Origin: Mageeibacillus sp. UBA5438 | GTDB taxonomy: Bacteria > Bacillota > Clostridia > Saccharofermentanales > DTU023 | Length of the DNA: 9,048 nt | Assembly (NCBI GenBank): GCA_002427535.1 | Contig: DIRK01000027.1 | Coordinates: 1-9,048 of the forward strand | Direction: 5' to 3' | Shown here: positions 1-6,686 of the stretch, piece after piece | Position numbering within the stretch: the stretch's first letter is position 1 | Layout: each line of letters starts with the position of its first letter | Made by a program: the position numbers and the translations under genes | The notes under the pieces: model-generated | What the model was told of the DNA's origin: nothing | What the model saw: only the letters and a program-made list of their open reading frames with translations | The model's database searches: none

Positions 1-1
1 G

Positions 2-40
2 TCGCAATACATTCAAGAAGCGGTGTATGTTTCATCTTGA
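2..40 (+). CDS. possible 3' end of an upstream gene (partial)
   Basis: Reading from base 2, the frame is open and gives SQYIQEAVYVSS before a TGA at 38-40. The composition looks like a normal protein C-terminus, and the hairpin at 60-89 lies about 20 bases downstream, where a terminator would be expected. Only 12 residues are visible and another frame is also open over this stretch, so this is a weak call and no function can be assigned. Confidence 0.25.
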   Translation, partial: SQYIQEAVYVSS

Positions 41-51
41 GCTCATATTAG

Positions 52-90
52 CATCAAAAAAGGGCCGGCTTCCCTAAAAACCGGCCCTTC
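52..90 (-). terminator. rho-independent terminator, possibly bidirectional
   Basis: The 9-bp perfect stem AAGGGCCGG (60-68) / CCGGCCCTT (81-89) encloses a 12-base loop. Read on the minus strand, the stem is followed at once by a run of T (the A-run at 55-60 on the plus strand), the classic intrinsic terminator form, about 40 bases past the stop of the minus-strand small gene. On the plus strand the trailing bases TTCTTTCG are a poorer U-tract, so it may also stop transcription arriving from the left. Confidence 0.85.
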
Positions 91-129
91 TTTCGTGAAT
101 CGCAAAACGAGGAGAGCGAAGCTATGCAA

Positions 130-354
130 CTAACCTCCAAATAAGCCCTTAACCTTGTTTAACGCGTCACCCGCCTTATCGACGGAAATTTTGGCCTTCA
201 CGCCCTCCACAATGGACTCCAGTTGCTCTTTGGGAATCTTATCGCCCACGAGCTCCTGTACGGCCTTTAAGGGATCTTTCGAAAACAAATCCGAAAGGAC
301 TTTATCGAGTTTAATCTTATTGACAAGATCATCAATGGTTTTGTTAATATCCAT
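130..354 (-). CDS. small helical protein of unknown function
   Basis: A 74-residue protein starting MDINKTIDDLVNK and ending KGLFGG. It is rich in Lys, Asp, Val and Leu with heptad-like spacing, so it is probably all helical and cytoplasmic; it has no signal peptide, membrane segment or cysteine. The middle has a 'SKDPLKAVQELVG' stretch and then a predicted second helix, a layout I recall from short uncharacterised clostridial proteins. The start at 354 is chosen because AAAGGAG (361-367) lies 6 bases upstream; the ATG at 360 abuts that site, and the frame open further upstream to 420 has no ribosome binding site. It is divergent from the methyltransferase and followed by a strong terminator, so it is probably a single-gene transcript. 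The function is unknown. Confidence 0.75.
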   Translation of the reverse strand: MDINKTIDDLVNKIKLDKVLSDLFSKDPLKAVQELVGDKIPKEQLESIVEGVKAKISVDKAGDALNKVKGLFGG

Positions 355-476
355 AGCCATCTCCTTTACTGGAACCAATCTAACATGCAAAAAATAAACA
401 ATTGGTATCCTTTGTATCATTTGTCAGGGAAGGGTAATCGTGCTAACGTGCTCATAGGAGCGAAAAGGAGTCAAAG

Positions 477-1400
477 ATGGCCAACAAAGATGCACTCAAA
501 AAAGCGATACTCGACCACTATGAAACCCTTTCCCAAGAGGAGATCAAGCCCATGGAGGACGCGAGGCGTATTACAGAGTCCTTAGGCTATAGGGCGGAAG
601 ACCTGGACGCCCTGCCCGAGGAAGTCGATCTCGGTCTAGGTTGCGGCAACCCGCATGAGCGGGCCCAACCCCAACCGGGCGAACATGTCTTAGATCTTGG
701 CTCAGGTCGGGGACTTGACGTATTTATCGCGGCCAAAGCCGTGGGTGAAACAGGCCATGTCACGGGCGTTGACGCCTTATCCAGCATGGTTGAAAAAGCC
801 ACGGCGGTGGCTCAAAAACAAGGTTTTCATAATACTCGTTTCATCCGGGGCGAGATCGAAAATATCCCCTGTGCGGATGACGCATTTGATTTAGTGATCA
901 GCAACTGTGTCATCAACCTCTCCTTGAAAAAACCCACGGTGTACCGTGAGATTTTCCGCGTGTTAAAACCGGGCGGACGTGTGGCGATCTCCGACATCAC
1001 CACCAAAAAACAACTGCCCGCCGAATGGATCGCCGATCCCCACATGGCCAAGACCTGAGTGGGCGGCGCCTGGTCCGCGTCGCGGATCGAAAAACTCTTC
1101 CGATTGATCGGCTTTACCAACATCTCAATTACAAGCGAAGAAGTCACCGAAGCCTACGCGAGAAAATGGGGGCATGGCCCTGTTATAAGGGAGTACATCC
1201 AAAGCAGTCTCATCTACGCTGAGAAGCCCCGATCAGGGATCGCGAAAACGACAAAAGGCTTAAGGCGTTCGAGTCGTCGTTTCGTCGCGTCGACGTTTTC
1301 TGCCCCGAATACAGATGAGCATGCCGGCCAAAAATCCGGCGACATGCGCCCACCAGGCGATGCCCCCTCCGCTTTGGAAAAGTCCGGAGAAGATTTGTAA
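477..1400 (+). CDS. arsM: arsenite methyltransferase ArsM, probable selenoprotein (UGA-encoded Sec194)
   Basis: A SAM-dependent methyltransferase of the arsenite (UbiE-like) family, which transfers methyl groups to As(III) in the cytoplasm. AAGGAG lies 6-7 bases before the ATG. The SAM-binding motif I, LDLGSGRG, is at residues 72-79, the acidic 'GVDA' at 97-100, and the post-motif 'LKPGG' at 163-167. Two of the three arsenic-ligand cysteines are in family context: Cys56 in LGLGCGNP and Cys144 in ISNCVINLS. Codon 194 (1056-1058) is TGA exactly where the third cysteine is expected; the frame continues as VGGAWSASRIEKLFRLIGF, a typical ArsM C-terminal segment, and a SECIS-like hairpin follows. 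I therefore translate TGA as selenocysteine. The family-like part ends near residue 251 (IYAEKP); a basic 56-residue tail then runs to the TAA at 1400, antisense to the rhomboid gene. No ArsR repressor gene is adjacent. The alternative is a nonsense-mutated pseudogene. Confidence 0.82.
1071..1089 (+). promoter_or_regulatory. SECIS-like hairpin downstream of the ArsM UGA
   Basis: In RNA, bases 1071-1078 pair with 1082-1089 (UGGUCCGC / GCGGAUCG, eight pairs including two G-U), leaving the triloop GUC at 1079-1081. Bacterial SECIS elements lie inside the coding region just after UGA, with the apical loop about 16-37 bases away and a G among the first loop bases. Here the loop G is 21 bases after the UGA and is followed by U, as in the GU-containing loop of the E. 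coli fdhF element. GC-rich DNA forms such hairpins by chance, so this supports the selenocysteine reading but does not prove it. Confidence 0.6.
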
Positions 1401-1925
1401 AACCACCCAGATAATAAGATAGATAAAGGCCGGGATATTCATAAAGAACGGCATGAAGGGGACAAGGGTTAACACGCGCGCCTTCGGATACAAGATCAGG
1501 TAGGCACCCATGACGCCTGCGATCGCGCCCGAGGCGCCGACCGTAAAGACATCCGAATGCGGCATGGACAAGGTATGCGCCATGATGGCGACAAACCCCG
1601 TCCCGATGTAAAACAATAAATATTGGATGGGGTGCAGATGATCCTCCACATTATCCCCGAAAAGCCACAAGATCCACATATTGCCGATCAGGTGCTCCAA
1701 GCCGCCGTGCAGAAACATGCTGGTCAGGATGGGCCAGTAGATCTGTCTATTTGAAATGGACGCGAAAAAACCGCTCGGCGTAAACGCAAAGCGGTGAAAG
1801 AACAGGACTAATTCCCATTCTGTAAGCGTCGACTGATACAAAAAAATCAGAAGGTTCAGCGCGATCAGAAGGATCGTGACAACAGGAACCTTCCGGCTCG
1901 GTTGGCTGTCTCTAAGCGGGATCAC
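1260..1925 (-). CDS. rhomboid family intramembrane serine protease
   Basis: A 221-residue polytopic membrane protein that should cleave transmembrane substrates within the bilayer. Family marks in order: a first membrane helix at about 14-30; HGGLEHLIGN with His78 and Asn82 (the HxxxN oxyanion motif) at 73-82; GASGAIAG with nucleophile Ser132 at 130-137; and catalytic His194 in AWWAHVAGFLAG. It ends in a very basic tail (RGRKRRRD), expected on the cytoplasmic side. The start is GTG at 1925, one base after the stop of the oxidoreductase gene, with AGGAAGG a few bases upstream inside that gene, so the two are cotranscribed and probably translationally coupled. Its 3' end overlaps the extended arsM frame on the other strand by 141 bases. 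The family is certain; the substrate is unknown. Confidence 0.93.
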   Translation of the reverse strand: MIPLRDSQPSRKVPVVTILLIALNLLIFLYQSTLTEWELVLFFHRFAFTPSGFFASISNRQIYWPILTSMFLHGGLEHLIGNMWILWLFGDNVEDHLHPIQYLLFYIGTGFVAIMAHTLSMPHSDVFTVGASGAIAGVMGAYLILYPKARVLTLVPFMPFFMNIPAFIYLIIWVVLQIFSGLFQSGGGIAWWAHVAGFLAGMLICIRGRKRRRDETTTRTP

Positions 1926-1926
1926 G

Positions 1927-3087
1927 CTAGCCTTCCTGGAGTTCCCGGCTCAGCATGGAGAAGGGGGTGGTATCCCCCAACAGGATGTAACCGACAAGAC
2001 TCTCGCCTAAGAAGTTCCGTCGGTCGTAGGTTAACTGTGTTTCATCAAAATGGATGCGGGAGGAAATTTCAGAATCCTTCGGCGCAATATCGCCCGCTGA
2101 AGCAATCCTTGTCTCCATCGTGTTCACCAGGTAGGGAGGCGAGGGGATGGTGCATACCGCATCACCGCCCGCGGCGTTAATACCCGCTGTCTTCCCTTCG
2201 CGCATTGCCACCGACCAAAGGCCGTACCACAGGCCGTCCATCAGGGCGCAGTCACCCGCGGCGTAGATATCCGGGAGGCTTGTTTCCATTTTATTGTTCG
2301 TGACAAAACAGCGGTCGATCGCGATCTCCTCGCCGTCAAAAAGCTCTAAACGGGCGCGTACGCCCGTTGCTACGACGACGATGTCCGCGGGAAGTTCCGT
2401 GCCGTCTTGCAAAAACACAGCCTTTACTTTACCGGTATCGGGGTCGGCGACGATTTTCTCTGTGGAGGCTTCCTTTTGGACATGGACTCCCACGCGGTCC
2501 ACCTGTTCTTCGAACATCGCGCTTGCGCGCTCATCGAGCTGACGTGCAAGAAGCCTTGTCCCGCGCTCCAGGATCGTCGTGTGGAGTCCTCGCTGTTTTA
2601 AGGCGTAGGCTACCTCAAGTCCCAAAAGCCCTCCGCCGATGACCACCGCGTTTTTAGCCGATTTGATATAGTCAGAAATCGCCAAGGCGCTGTCAAGCGT
2701 CCAAAGTGTGAACACGCCTTCGAGGTCGTTGCCCTCCATCGGGGGCATGAAGCTCCGGCTCCCTGTGGCAAGGATCAGCTTATCCCAGGAGAGTTTCTTG
2801 TTGTCTGTCAGTTCAAGCGTCTTCTTTTTCGGGTCAATTTTTTTGACCACGACGCCCCGCCGCAAATCGATTTCGTTCTTCTCGTACCAGGCTTCATCGC
2901 GAAGTACAATGCGTTCAACACTTTCCGGATCCATGATAACGCCGGGCAGGCGCGGACGATGGTAGGGAAGATGCGGGTTTTCTGAGAGCATGATGATCTT
3001 GACATCGGGGTCTGTTTTACGGGCCCATTCCGCTGCCGTCAGTCCGGCAATACCACTGCCAATGATCACGATCGTTTTTTCTGCCAT
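1927..3087 (-). CDS. FAD/NAD(P)H-dependent oxidoreductase, NADH:rubredoxin / nitrite-reductase-type
   Basis: A 386-residue flavoprotein with two Rossmann dinucleotide-binding folds. The FAD site is GSGIAG at 10-15 and the paired ATGS is at 107-110; the NAD(P)H site is GGGLLGLE at 151-158, with Glu174 at the end of the next strand favouring NADH; the second FAD motif is IYAAGDC at 274-280. No redox-active CxxC or CxxxxC pair is present, so it is not a thioredoxin- or lipoamide-reductase type. The 'LPYHRPRLPG' segment (40-49) resembles NADH:rubredoxin reductases and related electron-transfer enzymes. The start at 3087 has a perfect AAGGAGG (3094-3100) 6 bases upstream; the frame remains open to 3453, but that part is antisense to the next gene. 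The electron acceptor cannot be read from the sequence. It shares an operon with the rhomboid gene. Confidence 0.88.
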   Translation of the reverse strand: MAEKTIVIIGSGIAGLTAAEWARKTDPDVKIIMLSENPHLPYHRPRLPGVIMDPESVERIVLRDEAWYEKNEIDLRRGVVVKKIDPKKKTLELTDNKKLSWDKLILATGSRSFMPPMEGNDLEGVFTLWTLDSALAISDYIKSAKNAVVIGGGLLGLEVAYALKQRGLHTTILERGTRLLARQLDERASAMFEEQVDRVGVHVQKEASTEKIVADPDTGKVKAVFLQDGTELPADIVVVATGVRARLELFDGEEIAIDRCFVTNNKMETSLPDIYAAGDCALMDGLWYGLWSVAMREGKTAGINAAGGDAVCTIPSPPYLVNTMETRIASAGDIAPKDSEISSRIHFDETQLTYDRRNFLGESLVGYILLGDTTPFSMLSRELQEG

Positions 3088-3126
3088 GAGAAGCCTCCTT
3101 CGGTTGCACGCGTTTGCACACATTCC

Positions 3127-3155
3127 ATAATAATAACGGGCATGACAGCTGTCAA
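3127..3155 (-). promoter_or_regulatory. sigma-A promoter of the oxidoreductase-rhomboid operon, with palindromic operator candidate
   Basis: On the minus strand TTGACA (3150-3155) and TATTAT (3127-3132) are separated by exactly 17 bases, close to the housekeeping consensus. The start codon at 3087 and AAGGAGG at 3094-3100 follow at a sensible distance. The -35 box lies within the perfect 12-bp palindrome TGACAGCTGTCA (3143-3154), a plausible repressor site. The regulator is not identified. Confidence 0.75.
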
Positions 3156-3234
3156 ACAGAAGCTCGGAGTGTAACCGTCCGATACAAATAATCGTGTAAA
3201 ATGAAATAACTCCGATCAGAAGGGAGGTTGCCCC

Positions 3235-3957
3235 ATGAGTGAAACAGAACAACCAAAACGGAAGAAAATCATTCCGGATATTACGACTGTCCTTCGCGCG
3301 GACGTGATTAATATGCCCAAAATCATCGCTGAATGTTCCGGCATCAGGATTCACGGACGGCGCATTAAGTCCATTATCTTTACAACCGACGCGGCGCAGA
3401 TCATCAATCACAACGCGGATGCCATTATGGCGGTGTACCCCTTTACCCCTCACCCCGCGATTTCAAATGCCTTGATCGGTATCTCGCCTGTCCCGGTATT
3501 TGTCGGAGTCGGAGGCGGCACGACCGGAGGGGCGCGCTGCGCGCAGATCTCCATTTTCGCGGAAGCGCAGGGAGCCGTCGGCCTGGTCGTCAATTCTCCG
3601 ACTACCTTGGAGACCATCCGGGCCATCGCGGATGTCGTTGACACCCCGATTATCTGCACGGTCGTCTCCGAATACATGGATATCCGGTCAAGATTGGAGG
3701 CGGGCGTGTCGATCCTGAACATCAGCGGGGCCTCTCGCACCGTCGACATTGTGCGCAAAATACGACAGGACTACCCCGAAGTTCCCATCATCGCTACAGG
3801 GGGCCCGACGGACGAAACGATCCTTGCGACCATCCGGGCGGGCGCGAACGCGATCACGATCACGCCTCCGACCAGCGCGGAACTGTTTAAAACCAAGATG
3901 GACCGCTACCGCAAGAAGGCGGAAGACGATTTTCTGGAAAGTGACCATCTAATCTAA
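3235..3957 (+). CDS. TIM-barrel protein of unknown function (often labelled 'hydrolase' in Clostridia)
   Basis: A 240-residue soluble protein with the alternating strand-helix pattern of a (beta/alpha)8 barrel: strands near 45-50 (IKSIIF), 63-68 (AIMAVY), 86-91 (VPVFVG), 114-119 (AVGLVV), 137-143, 159-163, 184-187 and 206-210. Conserved-looking loops are 'FTTDAAQI' (49-56), 'GVGGGTTGG' (91-99), 'NISGASRT' (162-169) and 'ATGGPTDET' (187-195). The glycine-rich loops at the ends of the last strands resemble phosphate-binding sites of TIM-barrel enzymes such as TrpC or ThiE, so a phosphorylated ligand is an inference. No confident catalytic set can be named. AAGGGAGG (3220-3227) lies 7 bases before the ATG. 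It is the first gene of an operon, 17 bases before tldD. I recall close relatives in Clostridia annotated only as 'hydrolase'. Confidence 0.8.
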   Translation: MSETEQPKRKKIIPDITTVLRADVINMPKIIAECSGIRIHGRRIKSIIFTTDAAQIINHNADAIMAVYPFTPHPAISNALIGISPVPVFVGVGGGTTGGARCAQISIFAEAQGAVGLVVNSPTTLETIRAIADVVDTPIICTVVSEYMDIRSRLEAGVSILNISGASRTVDIVRKIRQDYPEVPIIATGGPTDETILATIRAGANAITITPPTSAELFKTKMDRYRKKAEDDFLESDHLI

Positions 3958-3974
3958 ATAGAAATGAGTACCCT

Positions 3975-5360
3975 ATGCTAGAAGAAACGCTTTACCACTA
4001 CAAACAATATTTTGCGGACGGAGCGGAGACTGAGCTTCGCGCGCAAAGAAATGAGGCGCGTCGCGCCACCTTTCTATGCGGACAGCTGGTCGCGAACAGT
4101 AGCAGTGACTACACCGGTGTGTCAGCCCGTGTGAGAAAAAAAGGCGTCAGCGGCTTTTCCTCCACAGGCGAATACACGGATGCCTCCGTGCGTCGCGTGT
4201 TAGAGGAGGCGACCTCTAACGCCGAACTATTAGAACGCCACGCTAAGCCCATCAAAGGGCGACTTTCAGGGCTTTCGAGAGGCCTTCGACCGATGACCGA
4301 AAGCGTCGGCAGCGTCGCCCAAAAAATGTACCTTGACACCTGCCGCGCGCTCGACCAATACGTGGTTGAGCACTGTCCGGGGATTACAAGCCGCACCATT
4401 GTCGCCACAAGTGACACGGTCGAAAAAGTTATCGCCACTTCAGACGGCTACGACGCCCATGTCGTTACCCCGAGAAGCTATGTGTACATCATCATGGCGG
4501 CTGAATCCAATGACGGCGTGCCGATTGAAGTTTTCAATGTGGCGGGCGGATACGGCAGCTTCGATCTCAATTTCAACTTTCTTGATGAAGCCAAAAAGGT
4601 AGCCGATAAAGTCTACGACGATCTCATGAAGAAAAAAGAGGCCGTGTACACGGAAGCCGGTGTCAAAACATGCATTTTGTCAGGGGCCTTGGCCGGCATG
4701 CTGGCGCATGAAGCCGTCGGTCACACGGTAGAAGCGGACCTTGTTTTGGGCGGTTCGGTCGCGGCCCACCTGATGGACCAACAGGTCGCTTCCGAGAGGG
4801 TCACCATGGTCGACTTTGCGCACACCGCCTTAGGTGAACCGGCCCCCCTCCCGGTCTATGTGGACGACGAGGGCGTGTTGGCGGAGGACGCGATCCTGAT
4901 CGAAAACGGGATCTTGAGATCCTATATGCACAACCGTGAGACGGCGGATCATTTTGGCACGAAATCACTCGGAAACGCCCGTGCCTGGATGTACTCCGAT
5001 GAACCTTTAATTCGCATGCGAAATACCGCCATCCTGCCCGGCAAAGACACGTTTTCTGACATGATCGCATCCGTTGACGACGGTTATTACTTTGTGGAAA
5101 CCAATAACGGGCAGGCTGACTCCACCGGTGAGTTCATGTTCGGCGTGACGGTCGGTTATGAGATTAAACAAGGAAAACTCGGACGCGCGCTCTATGACAC
5201 GACGATTTCGGGTTTAGCCTTCGAGATGTTAAAGGGTGTCGACATGCTGTCGGATGAAATCGAGTGGGTGAGTTCCGGCTTTTGCGGCAAGAAACAGCCC
5301 ATGCCGGTCGGCATAGGCGGACCGCATGTGCGCTGTGAACTGACCGTCGGCGGGCGATGA
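3975..5360 (+). CDS. tldD: TldD metallopeptidase subunit
   Basis: A 461-residue catalytic subunit of the TldD/TldE (PmbA) heterodimeric zinc peptidase, a cytoplasmic enzyme that in E. coli degrades unfolded or modified peptides, matures microcin B17 and processes the CcdA antitoxin. The zinc motif HExxxH is present as HEAVGH at 245-250, followed by TVEAD. The C-terminal SGFCGKKQP puts Cys437 where the third zinc ligand of E. coli TldD lies, followed by the typical PVGIGGP and final VGG. The length is normal for the family. The ribosome binding site is poor (GAG at 3966-3968), so translation may depend on the preceding gene 17 bases away. Its TGA stop (5358-5360) shows that TGA is used as an ordinary stop in this genome. 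The partner gene follows at once. Confidence 0.93.
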   Translation: MLEETLYHYKQYFADGAETELRAQRNEARRATFLCGQLVANSSSDYTGVSARVRKKGVSGFSSTGEYTDASVRRVLEEATSNAELLERHAKPIKGRLSGLSRGLRPMTESVGSVAQKMYLDTCRALDQYVVEHCPGITSRTIVATSDTVEKVIATSDGYDAHVVTPRSYVYIIMAAESNDGVPIEVFNVAGGYGSFDLNFNFLDEAKKVADKVYDDLMKKKEAVYTEAGVKTCILSGALAGMLAHEAVGHTVEADLVLGGSVAAHLMDQQVASERVTMVDFAHTALGEPAPLPVYVDDEGVLAEDAILIENGILRSYMHNRETADHFGTKSLGNARAWMYSDEPLIRMRNTAILPGKDTFSDMIASVDDGYYFVETNNGQADSTGEFMFGVTVGYEIKQGKLGRALYDTTISGLAFEMLKGVDMLSDEIEWVSSGFCGKKQPMPVGIGGPHVRCELTVGGR

Positions 5361-5374
5361 GAGAGGGAAAAATT

Positions 5375-6676
5375 ATGGACCAATTATTAAAAAAAGCGAG
5401 GACGGGGCTTGACACTTTGGTGGAGGGCGGCGCCGAGCAGGCGGTCTCTTCCGTGTCGCGTGAAGTTGTCCGCGAGATCAACGCTGAAATGGGCGAGTTT
5501 ACGCTCTACCGGACGCTCTTCAAGGACTCGGTTAATTTTATGGCCATCCGCGATAAAAAGCGCGGCCTTAGCGCTCAAAACGATGTCACCAAAGAGGCCA
5601 TTGTGAAGGGTGCCAAACTTTGTCTGGAAGCGGCTGAGGCCGCGGACGAGGATGAGGCCTGGCAATTGGCGCCCAAGCTACCTAAGCAAAGCTTTACGAC
5701 AGGACCGCTTTTTTGTGACGAGGAAAAACTCCTGTCGCGAAGCCAGGAGCTCTTGGACGACATCAAGGAGCAGTTTCCCAACATCATGGTGGAGGCATTC
5801 TACGCGACGCACAGCTTAAAAGAGGGTGTGGCGCTTTTTTCAACGGGAAGCGAATTCCAAAGTACAAGAGGCGCCTACTCCATTGATCTCATGTTCAACG
5901 CGCAGGAAGGTAAGAAGACCTCCTCCTTTTACGGATCCTACGCGCTCCTTGATTCGCTTGATGAAGCGTTCATCAAGCAGGGTTCCATCCACTATGACCT
6001 TGAGTTTGTGTCGGGGCAGGTACACACACAGCCCGCGGGCGAAAAATATGAAGGCGTCATTCTCATGACACCGAGCTGTTTAGGCAGTTTCCTGTACTCG
6101 ATCCTCGGCAACTTTGTGTCGGACTCCGTCATCTTGGACGGCACCAGTATTTGGCGCGACAAGCTGGGACAACCGGTTGCTGATCCTCGTTTTTCTCTGG
6201 CCATCGCGCCTCTTTCTCGGGGGATGGTCATGGGCGAACGCTTCACACCGGAGGGTTATCTCTCGGAGGACTACCATGTGATCCGGGACGGTGTCTTAGA
6301 AAAATTTGCGATCTCCGACTACACCGCGCGAAAGACAGGGAGAGACAGAGCCCCTAATAATGCCTTTGATAACTTCGTGGTGGAAGCGGGCGATACGCCC
6401 TTAGACGAGATCATCCGGGGGATTGATAAGGGTATCCTGGTTGGGCGCTTTTCGGGAGGTAATCCGGGCACAAGCGGCGATTTTTCAGGCGTTGCCAAGA
6501 ACACCTACCTCATTGAGAACGGTGAAATCAAACACGCGTTGAACGAAACCATGGTGAGCGGCAATCTTGTGCAACTTCTCACGAACATCCGCGCGATATC
6601 AAAGGAAGTCATCGAAGACGGAAGCTCCGTGCTGCCGTGGATTGCCTTTAACGATGTGATCATCTCCGGAAAGTAA
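5375..6676 (+). CDS. tldE: TldE/PmbA-like non-catalytic partner of TldD
   Basis: A 433-residue member of the TldD/PmbA family that lacks HExxxH, as expected for TldE (PmbA), which forms the closed peptidase cavity with TldD but does not bind zinc. Typical features are the N-terminal domain with 'GSEFQSTRGAY' and the C-terminal domain with 'LSRGMVMGERFTPEGY', 'NNAFDNFVVEAG' and 'GRFSGGNPGTSGDFSGVAKN', then an 'IENGEI...' strand. The start at 5375 is preferred because GAGGG lies 7 bases upstream. An in-frame ATG at 5357 overlaps the tldD stop by four bases (ATGA) but has no good ribosome binding site and would add only MREGKI; coupling to tldD could make it real. The two genes are clearly cotranscribed. 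The subfamily is inferred from the missing zinc motif and from pairing with tldD. Confidence 0.88.
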   Translation: MDQLLKKARTGLDTLVEGGAEQAVSSVSREVVREINAEMGEFTLYRTLFKDSVNFMAIRDKKRGLSAQNDVTKEAIVKGAKLCLEAAEAADEDEAWQLAPKLPKQSFTTGPLFCDEEKLLSRSQELLDDIKEQFPNIMVEAFYATHSLKEGVALFSTGSEFQSTRGAYSIDLMFNAQEGKKTSSFYGSYALLDSLDEAFIKQGSIHYDLEFVSGQVHTQPAGEKYEGVILMTPSCLGSFLYSILGNFVSDSVILDGTSIWRDKLGQPVADPRFSLAIAPLSRGMVMGERFTPEGYLSEDYHVIRDGVLEKFAISDYTARKTGRDRAPNNAFDNFVVEAGDTPLDEIIRGIDKGILVGRFSGGNPGTSGDFSGVAKNTYLIENGEIKHALNETMVSGNLVQLLTNIRAISKEVIEDGSSVLPWIAFNDVIISGK

Positions 6677-6686
6677 GGGGGCTGCT

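Noticed and set aside
412..440. A promoter for arsM (TTGTAT, 17 bases, TAATCG) and an extended -10 for the small gene (377-385, minus strand)
   Set aside because: The -10 box of the first is poor, and the second would leave almost no leader before the ribosome binding site; neither is strong enough to list.
477..1058. arsM as a simple truncated pseudogene ending at the TGA
   Set aside because: Apart from the TGA, no frameshift or other stop interrupts the family-like sequence, the TGA falls exactly on a functional Cys position, and a SECIS-like hairpin follows. It remains the main alternative if the genome lacks Sec machinery.
1230..1242. A hairpin CGATC-AGG-GATCG as terminator for arsM or the rhomboid gene
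   Set aside because: The stem is only 5 bp and no U-tract follows on either strand.
1059..1400. A separate gene beginning with GTG just after the TGA at 1056-1058
   Set aside because: The first residues continue the ArsM fold in the same frame, there is no ribosome binding site before 1059, and a free C-terminal fragment would lack the SAM site. It is better read as the same protein through a Sec codon.
3088..3453. An N-terminal extension of the oxidoreductase up to 3453
   Set aside because: It would run through the promoter and antisense to the TIM-barrel gene, has no flavoprotein features, and the internal ATG at 3087 has a perfect AAGGAGG and is followed directly by the FAD motif.
5357..5374. 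The tldE start at 5357, overlapping the tldD stop
   Set aside because: The ATGA overlap is attractive for coupling, but there is no ribosome binding site before it, while GAGGG lies 7 bases before the ATG at 5375. The choice changes only six residues.
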